Source: Thamnidium elegans
Taxonomy: Eukaryota > Mucoromycota > Mucoromycetes > Mucorales > Mucoraceae
Assembly: GCA_025201345.1 (NCBI GenBank)
Contig: JAIXMG010000019.1
Span: 62,001 to 126,000, forward strand
Length of the DNA: 64,000 nucleotides
Direction of reading: 5' to 3'
Of the stretch, positions 48,658 through 60,500 are shown one piece after another. The notes beneath the pieces were generated by a model. That model was given only the letters and a program-made list of their open reading frames with translations. It was not told the origin of the DNA and ran no database searches. The first letter of the stretch is position 1; every line of letters begins with the position of its first letter. The position numbers were made by a program, and so were the translations under genes.

Positions 48658-49478
48658 TTATGGCAAGTGAGCTCTAGCTAAATTATAATCTTTAACCCAC
48701 CAATGAACACGGCGTAAGCGCACTAAATGTGTTTTTCGCTGATCACTTGCAGATGATTGTAACACGGAATCCTTTCTATAATCATGGTAATTACCGCTGC
48801 TAAATAAAATCTCGATCATAATATTTTCCTTGGTATTAACAGAATTAATCATGTATTCGGTTAACTTATCGTCCAATCGTACGTCTAAATCGTTAAACCC
48901 TAATCGACGCACTCGATCGATGCCTCTTGAAGTTTGCTCATCTAATTGTAACCACACTTTAGATGTTGTCGCGTTATCGTAATTAGGAATTGCCCATTCT
49001 AACTCATAATATGTCTTGTGAGGTAAGAGTGCCCTCTTTAATACTGCCGACATTTTCTTTTTATCTCTTTGTGGATAATCTATAATAGGTGTTCGATAGT
49101 TGTGCTCATATGAAAACGTGTTTTGGGGTGCTGAGGTGTTTATTGTAGCACAATCTTTATAAATGTTTGCTGTTGAATTTTCTGTTGGAGCTTCCTATAT
49201 AAAATAAATATTAATTTTTTGTTTTGTTTGTATCAAAGATTTTACGTACGTTTGGTTTTTGTTGATTTAATGGTCGTTTACAATCAGCTTTTGTACTACT
49301 CTTCGATTTGGTTCCATCCTCATTGTACCTATCAACAGAAATAGATGTAACTGATGACATAAAAAAAAAAGGATAATTTGTTTAGTGCAACGTTTATAAT
49401 CTTAAATGACGTCTTACCGCTACTGTTACGTGGTAACTTTGACTTTAATTTTTGGATCTTCATTAAGATAGAAACCAT
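48658..49478 (-). CDS. Protein of unknown function with conserved-looking C-terminal domain
   Basis: Not recognised. Three exons are inferred. Exon 1 starts at 49478 (MVSILMKIQKLKSKLPRNSS) and splices to an exon beginning TSISVDRYNEDGTKS. The last large exon (48658-49196) carries EAPTENSTANIY and then a compact segment. That segment includes YYELEWAIPNYDNATTSKVW, GIDRVRRLGFNDLDVRLDD, YMINSVNTKENIMIEILFSS and RLRRVHWWVKDYNLARAHLP. The C-terminal 130 residues look like a folded domain with balanced composition, while the N-terminus is disordered. A shorter model starting at 49360 is possible, because that ATG also follows an A/T tract. Confidence 0.6.
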
Positions 49479-50812
49479 TTGTGAGATATATAGGCACCTC
49501 TCCTAAAAAAAAAGAAAGAGGAAGAGAGAGAGAGAGAAAAGCAAAAAAAAAAAAACAAAGCATTTTATAAACAATATAACATATCGATATGTTGTAAGAA
49601 TGATATAATTTAGGAAGCTTTTAATGCATGCACCATTTTTTTTTTTTCGCGCGGTGTACAATATTTTTTTTTTTTGCGATGACTCGTTAACATGCACAGG
49701 CTTTGCATGATCCAAAGTAAACAAAAGATTAACTTAGAATTCTCTTTTTTCTTTTGCCCTTTCACGGTGCACACATTTCTTCTACATAGTACTGTTATTT
49801 TTTTTTTTTTTTTAAAAAAAAGCAGATTGTATAATAACCCATTCTCTTTTCTATATAGTAATACTTTTTAGAATCAATGTATCGTGTACAGTTTTTTTTT
49901 TTCAAAGGAACCTGATTATATCATCAGCTCCCACTTCAACAATATCAGCGACCATGATAATGTGCTTCTCTGACTGAAACTGCAGAACGCAAGTTATATA
50001 ACGGGGGAAGAGAGTGAAGCAGACTACCTAAAGTATTTTGACCTGCGTATTATGGATATCACGGACACAATAATATCCTATGTGAATTGATAAATAAATT
50101 GAGCGATAATGCGTTTATCATCTAAGAAGTTTTGCCGCTCAATGTTTAAGTGCCTCAAAACCCGAGGGTAAAGGTGTCAATATGTTTCGACAGATTTCTG
50201 TGCTTTAGTGATTCTCTTCGGCCACACATTCCTTAATCTGACATTGCTACTGTGCCAGAATCGCCTTCGTAATGTTCTTTCAGGTAAATAACAAAAAGTA
50301 TACGCATCCAAATGTTATTTTGGAAGGGAAATATTGATACACGATCGATTTACGCGACCGATTAAAAAAAAAAAAAAGTGACACAATATTTTTCATGCCC
50401 TTAATTCCTTTATAAACAATGGATGTTTGTATCAACATTACACAAAAGTAAACGCTCTAAAGAAAAGAAAAATAATACATGAAAGGGGGGGGGGGAGAGT
50501 GATATACCATTCTAAAGTTTGTTTCATGTGTACTCAGATTTACAACTTCATTTTTACATACATTTATATTAAAATATGTGTACTTATTATTACTTCTTGA
50601 AATCAACGTGCACACGAATAAACAAAATTCAAAAAGAAATATGTATGTCCCAGTTACTATTTTAAAGTCCAATCTTTTATTATTAATTCTTCGCAGCGAA
50701 AACAACTGCATGTCAATCTGATCCGGGGAGGGGGGAGGGGTCTTACTCTTTACTTTTTTTTTTAGGTTTCATCCTTAGATTACTTTCCTTTCATGATTTT
50801 CTATTGGTTGTA
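49479..50812. other. Intergenic region with a high-complexity segment
   Basis: Mostly AT-rich, but 49900-50300 is noticeably more complex and contains fragmentary minus-strand frames broken by stops. It may be old repeat or relic DNA. No homology could be recognised. It ends at the TA beside the Tc1-like terminus. Confidence 0.4.
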
Positions 50813-51540
50813 CAGTGCTTCCAGTCACTTTTTTTTAAGTCACCCCTTTGAATTTATCTGGGTCAAAAAAGCATTATCAAGCTAATAAGGGGTTAGATAA
50901 ACGCACTTGGGGGAAAATATTGAACATAATTTTGTATATATATATTTTTTAGTGGCGCTTGCTCACATGCATCCATCATTCGGTAAATGTCTCATTGTTC
51001 AGAAGCTTTTCTCTCTTAACCTAGTCTCTCAAGTCCTTCCAGAACTGCTCAATTGGGTTTAATTCTGGCGAATAAGGCGAGAGATTTACAGGTATATATC
51101 CACGACTAGCAATAAGAGGATAAACGATGCCATGAAACGTGAATTCGAGCATTATCCATCACTATACGATATCCTTTCATCTCTGGAAACTGATTCATAA
51201 TATCCATCCTATCCATAAAATGCCCTTCAGTGGTTCCTTTGGGTACGTTTGATCGATCTCCAGGAGCTTTTATCTTTGTAGCGCCAGTCACTCTTCTTAT
51301 TTTGAAATTGCCGTGTCTAGACCAGGCCTTTTCTCTTGTCATATTCAAGTTAAAATCAGATTCATCGATGAATTCGCAATTATTACGATCATCAGTTCCT
51401 TTAGCACTCCATTCAACAGCCCAAACTGCATCTACATGGCACTACTCTTCTTTACTTATCGATTGCATAAATTTAACAATAAGTGTAACAGTTTATTTCT
51501 TAAAGTGATACAATAATCCCTAATCAGTTTGATATTAATC
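50813..51540 (-). pseudogene. Broken Tc1/mariner-type transposase with one terminal repeat
   Basis: Remnant of a DDE transposon. On the minus strand the catalytic motifs appear in order. FIDESDFNLNMTREKAWSRH carries the first Asp. YRIVMDNARIH carries the second. LSPYSPELNPIEQFWKDLRD carries the final acidic residue (about 51030-51085). A frameshift lies after DNARIHVS, and stops follow KDLRD, so no intact enzyme is made. The N-terminal helix-turn-helix half is not recognisable above 51540. At 50813, next to TA, the sequence CAGTGCTTCCAGTCACTTTT looks like the element's 3' end. The opposite end was not found. Confidence 0.82.
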
Positions 51541-51799
51541 CAGTTTGTTATTGTCATTAAAAAAGACTTGCGTATCTTATAACTGATTAGCACATATCAT
51601 ATCATGTTTTACACCATCAATAAAACACCAACCTCTTTCCAGTATGATAAACTTTCTGTTCTTTTTTTTTTTTTTTTTTGATATTTACTTTGTTAAATAT
51701 CACAATCTTCCAGCATAAGCAATAGGTAAAAAAAAAAAAAAAAAAAAAAAAAAATAGGTCGTGGATCAGACCATATTTAAAAATATTTATTGTTTTTCT
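51541..51799. other. Spacer with poly-A run beside the transposon relic
   Basis: AT-rich sequence containing a 27-base A run near 51728-51754. No feature was recognised. Confidence 0.45.
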
Positions 51800-51988
51800 T
51801 CAATAGAATGCAGAAGCTGGATAGTAGGATCGCCAATTATCTTGTAGCTTCTTTTTCTGTAACTTATTATCAGAGAAATACACAGTAAGTGCCTCAAGAG
51901 GATTGAGGTTTTGGTTATTTTCGCTATCGCCAAAGTCAATCGCATCTTTCAATATAATCAGACATTTTTTTGGCTCAAACTGTTTTAT
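51800..51988 (-). other. Orphan protein-like exon
   Basis: A minus-strand open stretch of 62 codons is preceded by a good acceptor (GATATTAG) and ends in TGA. It reads QFEPKKCLIILKDAIDFGD, NPLEALTVYFSDNKLQKKK and NWRSYYPASAFY. Composition is strongly protein-like, but no upstream exon with an ATG was found. It is either the last exon of an unrecognised small gene or a relic cut off by the neighbouring transposon. It is not called as a full gene. Confidence 0.4.
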
Positions 51989-52089
51989 CTAATATCTGCC
52001 CCAATAAGGATTTTGTAAAGTGGGGTGGGGGGACATGAATAAAAAAAAAAAAAATTCGGTTGAGCCCCTTGTTTTCTTTATACATGCAT

Positions 52090-54285
52090 ATGCTACGTTC
52101 CAGTGTATTAAATACGAATAAGCGTATAGGTTTTACTCTTCAAAAGAGAAGTACGCTATAAATATATATATATATATAAAAAAGGGCCCTGTCTTTGATA
52201 TAAAAAACTAAAACTGCAATGTAGCTTTTTCCAACCAACAATTCTCCATTTATATTCATTGGCCTTATTGTGAAAGGTATGCATGTATACAGCAAATATA
52301 AAAAGAAACGTATTTTTTATTATTATTATTCAGTAAATGTACATACTGCAATTTTAACAAGTATGTTAATCCTAAAGATCCACCTCATGATCGACTTGTG
52401 AAATCCATGACAACCGAACTTGAATACTTTTTAAATAATACTCGATATCAATTCAAAAATAGACAGTTACATTCTGTTTATTTTGGAGGTGGTACACCAA
52501 GTAAGTATTTAATGACTTGGTTATACCCCGTAAAAAAAAAAAAACTGACATGCATTGGTTGGTAGGTTTAGCAAAGGTAAAAAAAAAAAAAAAAAAAAAA
52601 AAAAACTCGGGTTGTACCAATTATTGTTATTCTTAGCCTTCAGGAATTGCATCAATTTTAAAAACAATCGATAAGTATGTTGGATTAAATGACACAATTG
52701 AAGTTAGCATGGAAGTAAGTTGACATCGACATTATTGCATATTTTATTCTAATATTTTATTCTAGGCCAATCCTACAGTAAATGGAACAAATATCTTTCT
52801 ATTATAGTTATACTATCAGGCTAATTTTTTTTTTCCTAGTCTATAGAACTCTCCAAACTAAAAGGTTTTCGAGAGGCAGGAATCAATCGATTATCTTTAG
52901 GCATTCAATCATTTAATAACGAACACCTTAAAATTTTGGGACGTGATCATACAGGCAATGAAGCATTGAAGGCATTATCTATAGCCAAGGATATTTTTCA
53001 TAAAGAAAGAGTAACCTTTGATTTAATATATGCACGTCCTGGTCAAACAATCGATGGTATTTTCTTCTTTTTAGAAAAAAAAAAGTATTTTCTAATTTGA
53101 CTTATTTTAGATTGGAGAAAGGAGTTAAGGGTAAAAAAGAATAAGATTGTACCTTACATAAATGACGATATATATTTTATTATTATTAATAGGATGCACT
53201 GAATATCGCAGGCGACCACATGTCCATGTACCAACTTACGCTAGAAAGAAGTACACCGTAAGAAAAAAGTCTACACAACGATCTTTTTTAGATACTTAGT
53301 TCTCTGTCTCCTTAGATTGCATAAACAATCGTTAAAGGGATTAATTCCTACTATACCGGATAGTGACACTGCCGCCGATATGTACGAAGAAACTGTTTCT
53401 ATCGCAAAAGAATTTGGATATCAACATTACGAAGTTTCTAGTTATGCTAAAAATCAAAGTGCTATCAGTAGACATAACTTTTCATATTGGCAAGGAATGG
53501 ATTATTTAGGTTTGGTTATAAATTATACAGGTTTTTTTTTTCTTTACTTATTTTTTTTTTTTTAAAAAAACAGGAATTGGTCCAGGAGCACACGGAAGAC
53601 TAACAGATTTTACAGAAAATAAACGAGTTAGAACTTTTGGGGTAAGCAAAAAAAAAAAAGCAATGATTTTTTTTTTTTCAAAAGGAGGGGGAAGGAGGAA
53701 TTTGACGAGTTTTCTTTTTTTTAGGAGTTCCATCCTAATAAATACATGGCACTTTGTGAGGCAGAAGGTGAAGGGTAAGTATGAAGCTATAAATAAATAT
53801 ACAAATCTAATAATGATATGATAGAATCCGTAAAATGGTCCCATTATCTTTACGCGATATGGCCGAGGTAAATGATATATAAATCAAGTCATAAAAAACT
53901 AAAAAACGTACTATTTTTTTTAGGAGTTAATTGTTTTTGGAATGCGTACCCGTATGGGCATACCTAGATCAAGATTTTCAGCCATGACGAACGGAAAGAT
54001 CTTGGACAACGTAAATAAGTATTTCAATATATATATGTATATTTTTTTTACTGACGAACTCCCCTCTTTTTTTAGTTCCTAGACAAAGAGGCACTTGAAT
54101 TATTTACAAATTCTGGGTTTATAGTGAATGAATACAAGGTAACCGACGGTCAAATGTCATCTTATGTACCTCAAGAGCTTGCACATGAATGGGTTGATCA
54201 AGGTGGTATACGGCCTACTGAAGCTGGTTTAGAAAGGATGGATTATATTTTACCGAGACTATTAAAATTATCAAGCGATGAGTAA
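52090..54285 (+). CDS. RSAD1: HemW/RSAD1-type radical SAM protein, mitochondrial
   Basis: Radical SAM protein of the HemW/RSAD1 branch, related to oxygen-independent coproporphyrinogen oxidase. The family is linked to heme handling rather than coproporphyrinogen oxidation. A mitochondrial-like first exon (MLRSSVLNTNKRI) is inferred upstream, because the next exon has no ATG after an in-frame stop. The 4Fe-4S motif CxxxCxxC is split by an intron (WPYCES then KCTYCNF). Further motifs are VYFGGGTPS, IEVSMEANP, INRLSLGIQSF, YEVSSYAKN, RHNFSYW and GIGPGAHG. About eleven exons give around 460 residues. The start and its GTTTTA donor are the least certain parts. Confidence 0.88.
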
Positions 54286-54389
54286 CATAGTTTTCTTTTT
54301 ATTATATTCTTTATGCAATAATAAACTGTATTTTTTTTTTTTAAAAAAAAAAAATGGAATGTGTTTTATTTTATGTTATGATGGTACGA

Positions 54390-54757
54390 TTAGATTTTAC
54401 TGGAAGCCAGGGTCTCAATATAATGAGGGACGGGTATATTCCAACTTTTAAGTAGTGCAAGTAAATGAGTTAATAAATGTCTAATATGGCGAATAGCCTT
54501 GTTTACAAAGGTTAATTCCTACAAAAAAAAAAAAAAAAAAAAAAAAAATCAATATACAATATATCAACATCAAATTGCTTTCAAAGTTTACCTTGGGTGC
54601 CATTTTATCAATGTACATATCTCTAAATGTTTTAATAGCGTGAACACTCTCAGAGAATCTATTAAACGTATTGAAGAGAGCTACAACTTCTCCTCTTTCA
54701 AAGAGATTGGGGTTTGTAACAGGACTAAAAATAAAGTGAAATAAAATAAATATATTG

Positions 54758-54803
<46 letters not shown>

Positions 54804-56630
54804 GGTAGCAATTAACTTACTTTAATGACTTGTCTTCATAAGAAAACAGAACTTTTAATGCTGTTCCTAACCCAACAGTTTGAAGTTTACCCCAAAGTCT
54901 ACACTTCTCACATCCAACACAATCCATAATCTTGGATACGTTACGGAAATGTTCCTTGAACTCTTGTTTAAGAGCCTTTTTTTTTTTAAAAAAAAAGAAA
55001 AAGAAAAAGATGATTAGATTTATATAATATACATTATTTCTTTCCACTTACATATGAACCAGGACCATTAAACATTAATTTTTCATTAAATGTAGATGGA
55101 CACGAATCAGTACTCTTGATCAAATCTTGAACCATAAATCTAGTCTTTTCATCCTCTTCGTTACTTCCAGTACGGAAATCGTATTGATCAAGATAAGGAC
55201 CGACTTTTTTGACAGCTCTTAAAAGAAGAGCATAAGTAAAGTATACATTTTGAAGACGTTCGGGATGAGAACCAATACGATTAACAAAACAATCCAAGTT
55301 GGGACCCTAAATTAATACTTAGTAAAAAAAAAAAAAAACTCCCCTCTCCCATATTATCTTTCTATATATACTTTACCCAAACGCCAGTTTCTCTATCAAA
55401 CCATTCATCACAAATATGAATAGAAATAGAAGAATGAAGACCAGAAATTAAACGGTAATAAACTCGCTTCTCCAAACAAACTTCATCATTACTATCAATA
55501 CCACCATCAGATTCCTCGGCAAGATTATTCAAAAATTGGTCCAATTCTTCTTTGCTGTCGGGTACTTGAGCAAAAGGAGAGATGGGTTTCTTACTGATTT
55601 GTGACGATGAAGTCTTTGATTGGTCGTTTTTTTTCTCTCCTAAATTCATAATATTGTTACACGTCTCACATCCTTCTGTCATTTGGTGAACAATATCAAA
55701 GCAATTTTCTTCATAAATAGCTTTCCATACTCTTCCGGATGATGGTCCAGCATATCCAGTAAATCTTTCAGGGTTATCTGTCAAATCAATATATACAACA
55801 CCTAAAAAAAAATAAACATGTTACAAAAAAATCATTTTTTTTTAAAGCGCATAAAAATACTTTACTATCCGAATCTAATTGATCATCTACTACACAGAAA
55901 TCTTGATCCTTGTACGTACATTGTTTAAAGGGTTGGAACAGCTTACATGTGCACATATTAATATTGTGTGACCATTTGAAATTATAATTATTATACTTAC
56001 AGATCCTTTAGGTGATAATTGAATCGCACTTAATGCGTCCTTTCTCCAATCAGCAGGTAATAATTGCTAACAATAATAGTTAATACGTATACTTTTTTTT
56101 TTTTTAAAAAAAAACAATCCACTGCTGCTAACCTCATCTGTCGTAGCAACTGAACAGTCTCGGTTTGTACAAAGACCTTCTTCATTCCAAAAAGGGCAGT
56201 CCTTCCAAAGATCAGCCTATATTTTATGTAAGTTTTTTAATTATAGTTTCATGTTTAAAAAAAAGAGAAACTTACTCTGTAGTAACGAAAGAATTTGCTT
56301 TTAACTAAATTTTGAATTTTATCATATACGTCGTTTTGAATAGTTTCAATACTTTGGTAATCGCAACAAGCATCCTTAATTTGACCGGAAGGCTACAACA
56401 AAAAAAAAAAGGAAGTTAGATCCCGGCAAAGGCATTTTATATAAACAAGATTCATAACTTACTTTGCAGTAATCTTTTGGTTCATTGTTTGTCAAGATGC
56501 TTTTAACAAACTTGACAGGTTCTGGCTCTTGTAAGGGATACTGAGGACCTTTAACACTTTGTTGAAGACTAGGCAAAATAGCCAGTGATACAAAACTTAG
56601 AGAATATAACAGTAATTTAGAAGAATGCAT
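54390..56630 (-). CDS. ERO1: ERO1, endoplasmic reticulum oxidoreductin
   Basis: FAD-dependent oxidase that reoxidises protein disulfide isomerase and so drives disulfide formation in the ER. A signal peptide ([19 protein letters not shown]) is present. The shuttle cysteine pair is in [35 protein letters not shown] is the conserved FAD-domain entry. [15 protein letters not shown] and [17 protein letters not shown] follow. The active-site CxxCxxC is [12 protein letters not shown]. About nine exons are present. One intron includes a 44-base T run (54759-54802), and others contain T(n)A(n) tracts. The C-terminal helix ends [11 protein letters not shown]. Length is about 500 residues. A Ser/Lys-rich insert separates the early cysteines from the FAD core. 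Confidence 0.94.
54759..54802. repeat. Poly-T tract, 44 bases, in an ERO1 intron
   Basis: Uninterrupted T run on the + strand in an intron of the minus-strand gene. Confidence 0.9.
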
Positions 56631-57543
56631 TTTTTGTTATGGAAAAAAGAAACAAAGAAAAAAAAACTTTCTGAGCTTCTTTAATTGCTTATTAATGCGC
56701 CATTGAATGAAAAGTACGTGGAACTCAAAAGTATGCAGCACGTAATGGACTGCTTTTTTTTTTTTTTTACGAAAGCAAATCAGGCCACTGTTGTTTCAGT
56801 TATTTATGGGTTAGTTCTGGGCAATTGGAGATACTTTTATTAAAAGTCAGTGACATAAGTCTTGTCTTATTTCGGAAGTAGTTTTTTTTAATATCACACA
56901 GTCAACATGATTGTTTCTAGAACTTGTCAAATAAAACAATCTTAATTGATTGTGGTATGATTCAATCATGTTGTTCGTATGATACGACGCGTCCTAAACA
57001 GAAAGCTAGTTAGTAATATGTAGATTGCTGATAAAAAAAGAGCAAAGTGTACTTACAAGTCTCCAAGCTTTTGACTAAAGAGTCTTTCTTTCTACCCATA
57101 TCTTTTGGTAAAGTTAAATTTAGCGCAAAAAATATAGTTTGTGGCTATGTCAAGAACTCTTTTCTCTCGTCGATATTTTCGCGTTTCATGTACTCGAACT
57201 CGCATTGTGGCACAACCTAAGACTAGTACCTTTTATTTAGTTATAAAGAATCGAAAGCCGTTTATGCAAAGTCCAAATGCTCTACATGATTAACATTTAT
57301 AGAATAGACACGTCTAGTAGCCATGAAGAATGCTTTAATTGGTATCTACTTCTAATAAATTACAAGCGTTGTATATTTGCTTTTTATTATTTCGAACGTT
57401 ACAATGTTTGTTTAGTCCCGTATCGTTAATTACTCAGCCAATTATTATGAATGAATAAATAAAAACGACAATCAAACTATTCACTACTTTCTTTCCCCTT
57501 TCTTTCATCATTTTATTCCAGTAGTTATTTTCTACGATCTAAT
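56631..57543. promoter_or_regulatory. Divergent promoter region, ERO1 / ion-channel gene
   Basis: About 910 bp between divergent start codons, less homopolymer-rich than other spacers. No UPR element or other motif can be named with confidence, and no coding frame was seen. Confidence 0.45.
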
Positions 57544-60500
57544 ATGTCTTTTGATGAAGAAGAGAGAATTACTATACAATATGAAGATCAATCTATTCTT
57601 GAAATACCTCATATTGACATCGGTGATACTGATCATGACGTAAAATTACTTGACATATCTTGTAACAAAAAATGGATAGCTTATGTCACTTATTCTTATA
57701 ATTATGATGTAGAAAGATTGTCAGATGGTCGGATTAATCCTGAGACTAAAAATAATATATACATAACTCGACGAAGATTTACCGCAATCGATCAAGAGAC
57801 AGAAAAGGAAGAACTGGGCTTCAGCGGCAACCGTGTATTATCCACTAATCTGAAACACGCTACTCTCAAAATTACAGATCATATATATCAAAATAATGGA
57901 ACTTACTGTAGCTTTTTGTCTATTTCAAACGACGGAAGATATGTTGCTTTATCTTTCTATGAAGAAGGCTATGGTTCACGCCACAAAGGATATATAAACC
58001 CCGACTGTCTTATTTTCGATATGGACAGGAATTTTTCTGATCCCCAAAAAATAAAATGTCAAGGGCGTGCTGTTTTTTTGAACGAAGAAGAAAAGAATCC
58101 TTTAGCAATTATCAGTAAAAACAATTTAGAAATTTATGCAGAGTTTCCCCAAGTAAAAAAAGTTACCTGTATGTTCGATTTATCGTGTTTCTATTCAACT
58201 GGTCTACGTACTTGTCCAACGGTCCGCAAGCAAATGTCCTATATTAATAATGCTTCATGGGCTAATATTTTCCGTAGTGCATTTTATAGAAGTAGTGATA
58301 GCAACGATATGGAAATTATTATCACTTTTACTAGACATATACGTCAAAATATATTATCAACGCCCTTTGACGACAACGGTATTGTTCGTATCTGGTCTAT
58401 CTTAGAAGAGGGTGCTCGATTCAGCTCATTTACTGCTGAGAAGCAACATGTTATGGCTCTTTCCACAGGTTATACATTTGCTGCAGCCTACGTTGAGAAC
58501 AGTCGATCAGTAAATATTTATGACATTAAAAGTGGTGTTTTGATGTACCGTTTGAAATCAAGAGAGAATAGTAATGCCGAAAACTTTAAAGTTTCTCATA
58601 TTCGCTTTTGTTATGACGCTAGGTATGTTGCCATGTCAGGATTAGAAGGTGATAATGAGGTAGCATTTGAAGTTTGGCATTTAGAATCCGAAAGATCTAT
58701 TCATAGGACGACTAAAGATATTGCTCCACAAGAAGGTACCAAAGAAGATATTGCTTGTTTAAGAAGAGTAGAACCCTTTGTAACAAGAGAATTGAAAAAA
58801 AATCGAAAATGTTTGAAGGGATATTATACATCGTATCCGGGCGGAGAAATGACAATTATGTGTGTAGAATTAAAAATAGATAAAGTCTCTGAAGATTATA
58901 CTGTAACTTGGATAACTAATACACACCCTCAATTGATAAGTGATTTCGAAATAGAAAATGGCTCAAAATACCCGGGCGATATTAGATGTGGTCGCATTAA
59001 CGTTGGAGAATCAGAATATCTTATTCGCTTCAGTAAACGTACGGTGCAACTTTGGAATAAAGTGTCAGAAAGCAGTGAAAGTTATGAAAACGGTTTGATA
59101 ACCGAAAACGACACACTTATTTATATAAGAGCATACAAGGGTCCTGCTTATGGCATCGAGTATTCCTTCCGTGATACATGGGAAATTCAGGATTTTAATA
59201 GTATAAGATATATCGCAGACGATATTTCTAGAAGATTTTTAGTCAATATAAAAACAAAAGAAACATCAAATAGTTATCACACAGAGGAACTCTTTTTGCC
59301 GCTTGATATTTTACCATCAGTGCAACCCTCGTCATCTGAAACTATCCTCAGGTCTCCTGAAAAGCAATTTGACTACCATAAACTAGAAAGTGCATGTCAA
59401 GCTTTACATTATTTTTTTACAGAGGATCCTGACAAATCCTATATAAACGTAAGAAAAAATATATTTTATACTTTCTTATTTAACGATTAGTTATTCATCT
59501 CTCTTTATTCTTAGTCTAATTGGAAAATAATACGTGAAAAAACCAGTGAACTTATCAAGTCGTCTATATCTGATATCAAAAACGATTGTCATTTTTTCTC
59601 AACAATTAATGGCAGTAGAACGCTCGCTATGCTGTCATCATTTGAAGACGGTAGAAACATGATTAAAATAATCTTGGCTAGCAAGGCCCCTATTAGTATT
59701 TTTAGCTATGTCAGATCACAATCCGAAATAGACAGGAACAATCCGCCAAAGCGTAACGAATATATTCCTGGCATTTCTTTGTCGAAGCCTCGACAAATGG
59801 CGAATTATACGCGTGAAGAAGAATCTAATATGCCTGACACGACAGAAGTAGGAGTATATTATCGATCATCGACATGCAAACCGCCTTATCGAAAAAGAAC
59901 TGATACGACTATAATTGCGCCTAATGAAAATGCATTGACTGTGTTAATTGACGAACAAAGCCATGATTGGTACAAGCTGCTATTCAATCGTATTCTATTA
60001 GATTCCCAAAGCGTAGGTCCTAGTTGCTTCTCAGCTTTAACTGACACCCTCTTATATCTCGAAGAAGGAAGAAAACACAGTAAGTCAATTATACGGAGGG
60101 GGGGGGGAATGGTTACAAAGTATTAGGATTAATCATACTCTATAGGCCTCTTACTCTCAAGTAGCCCGAAACTATCTTATTTAGAAGTTGATTATGTTAA
60201 ATTGGGTATATTAGATTACGAATACCAGGAAATGACTAAAACCAAAGCATTACAAAAATGCAGTATTGCAGATGATGACTACCTAGTGGCTCACGCAACC
60301 AGGGAGCAGATTAAAATGTACAAAGGATATTCGCTACGTCGGTACTATTTGCTTAAAAAGTTCCTTCAATGGTTAAATCTTTATCTCCCTATAAATTATC
60401 TACTTAATTTATATAAAAGGACCCAGCATCCCTGGATGGTATTTTCCTCAAACTCTACAAGAGAAGTCGAAAGGTATGCAAGAGTATGCTTGATCCCGAT

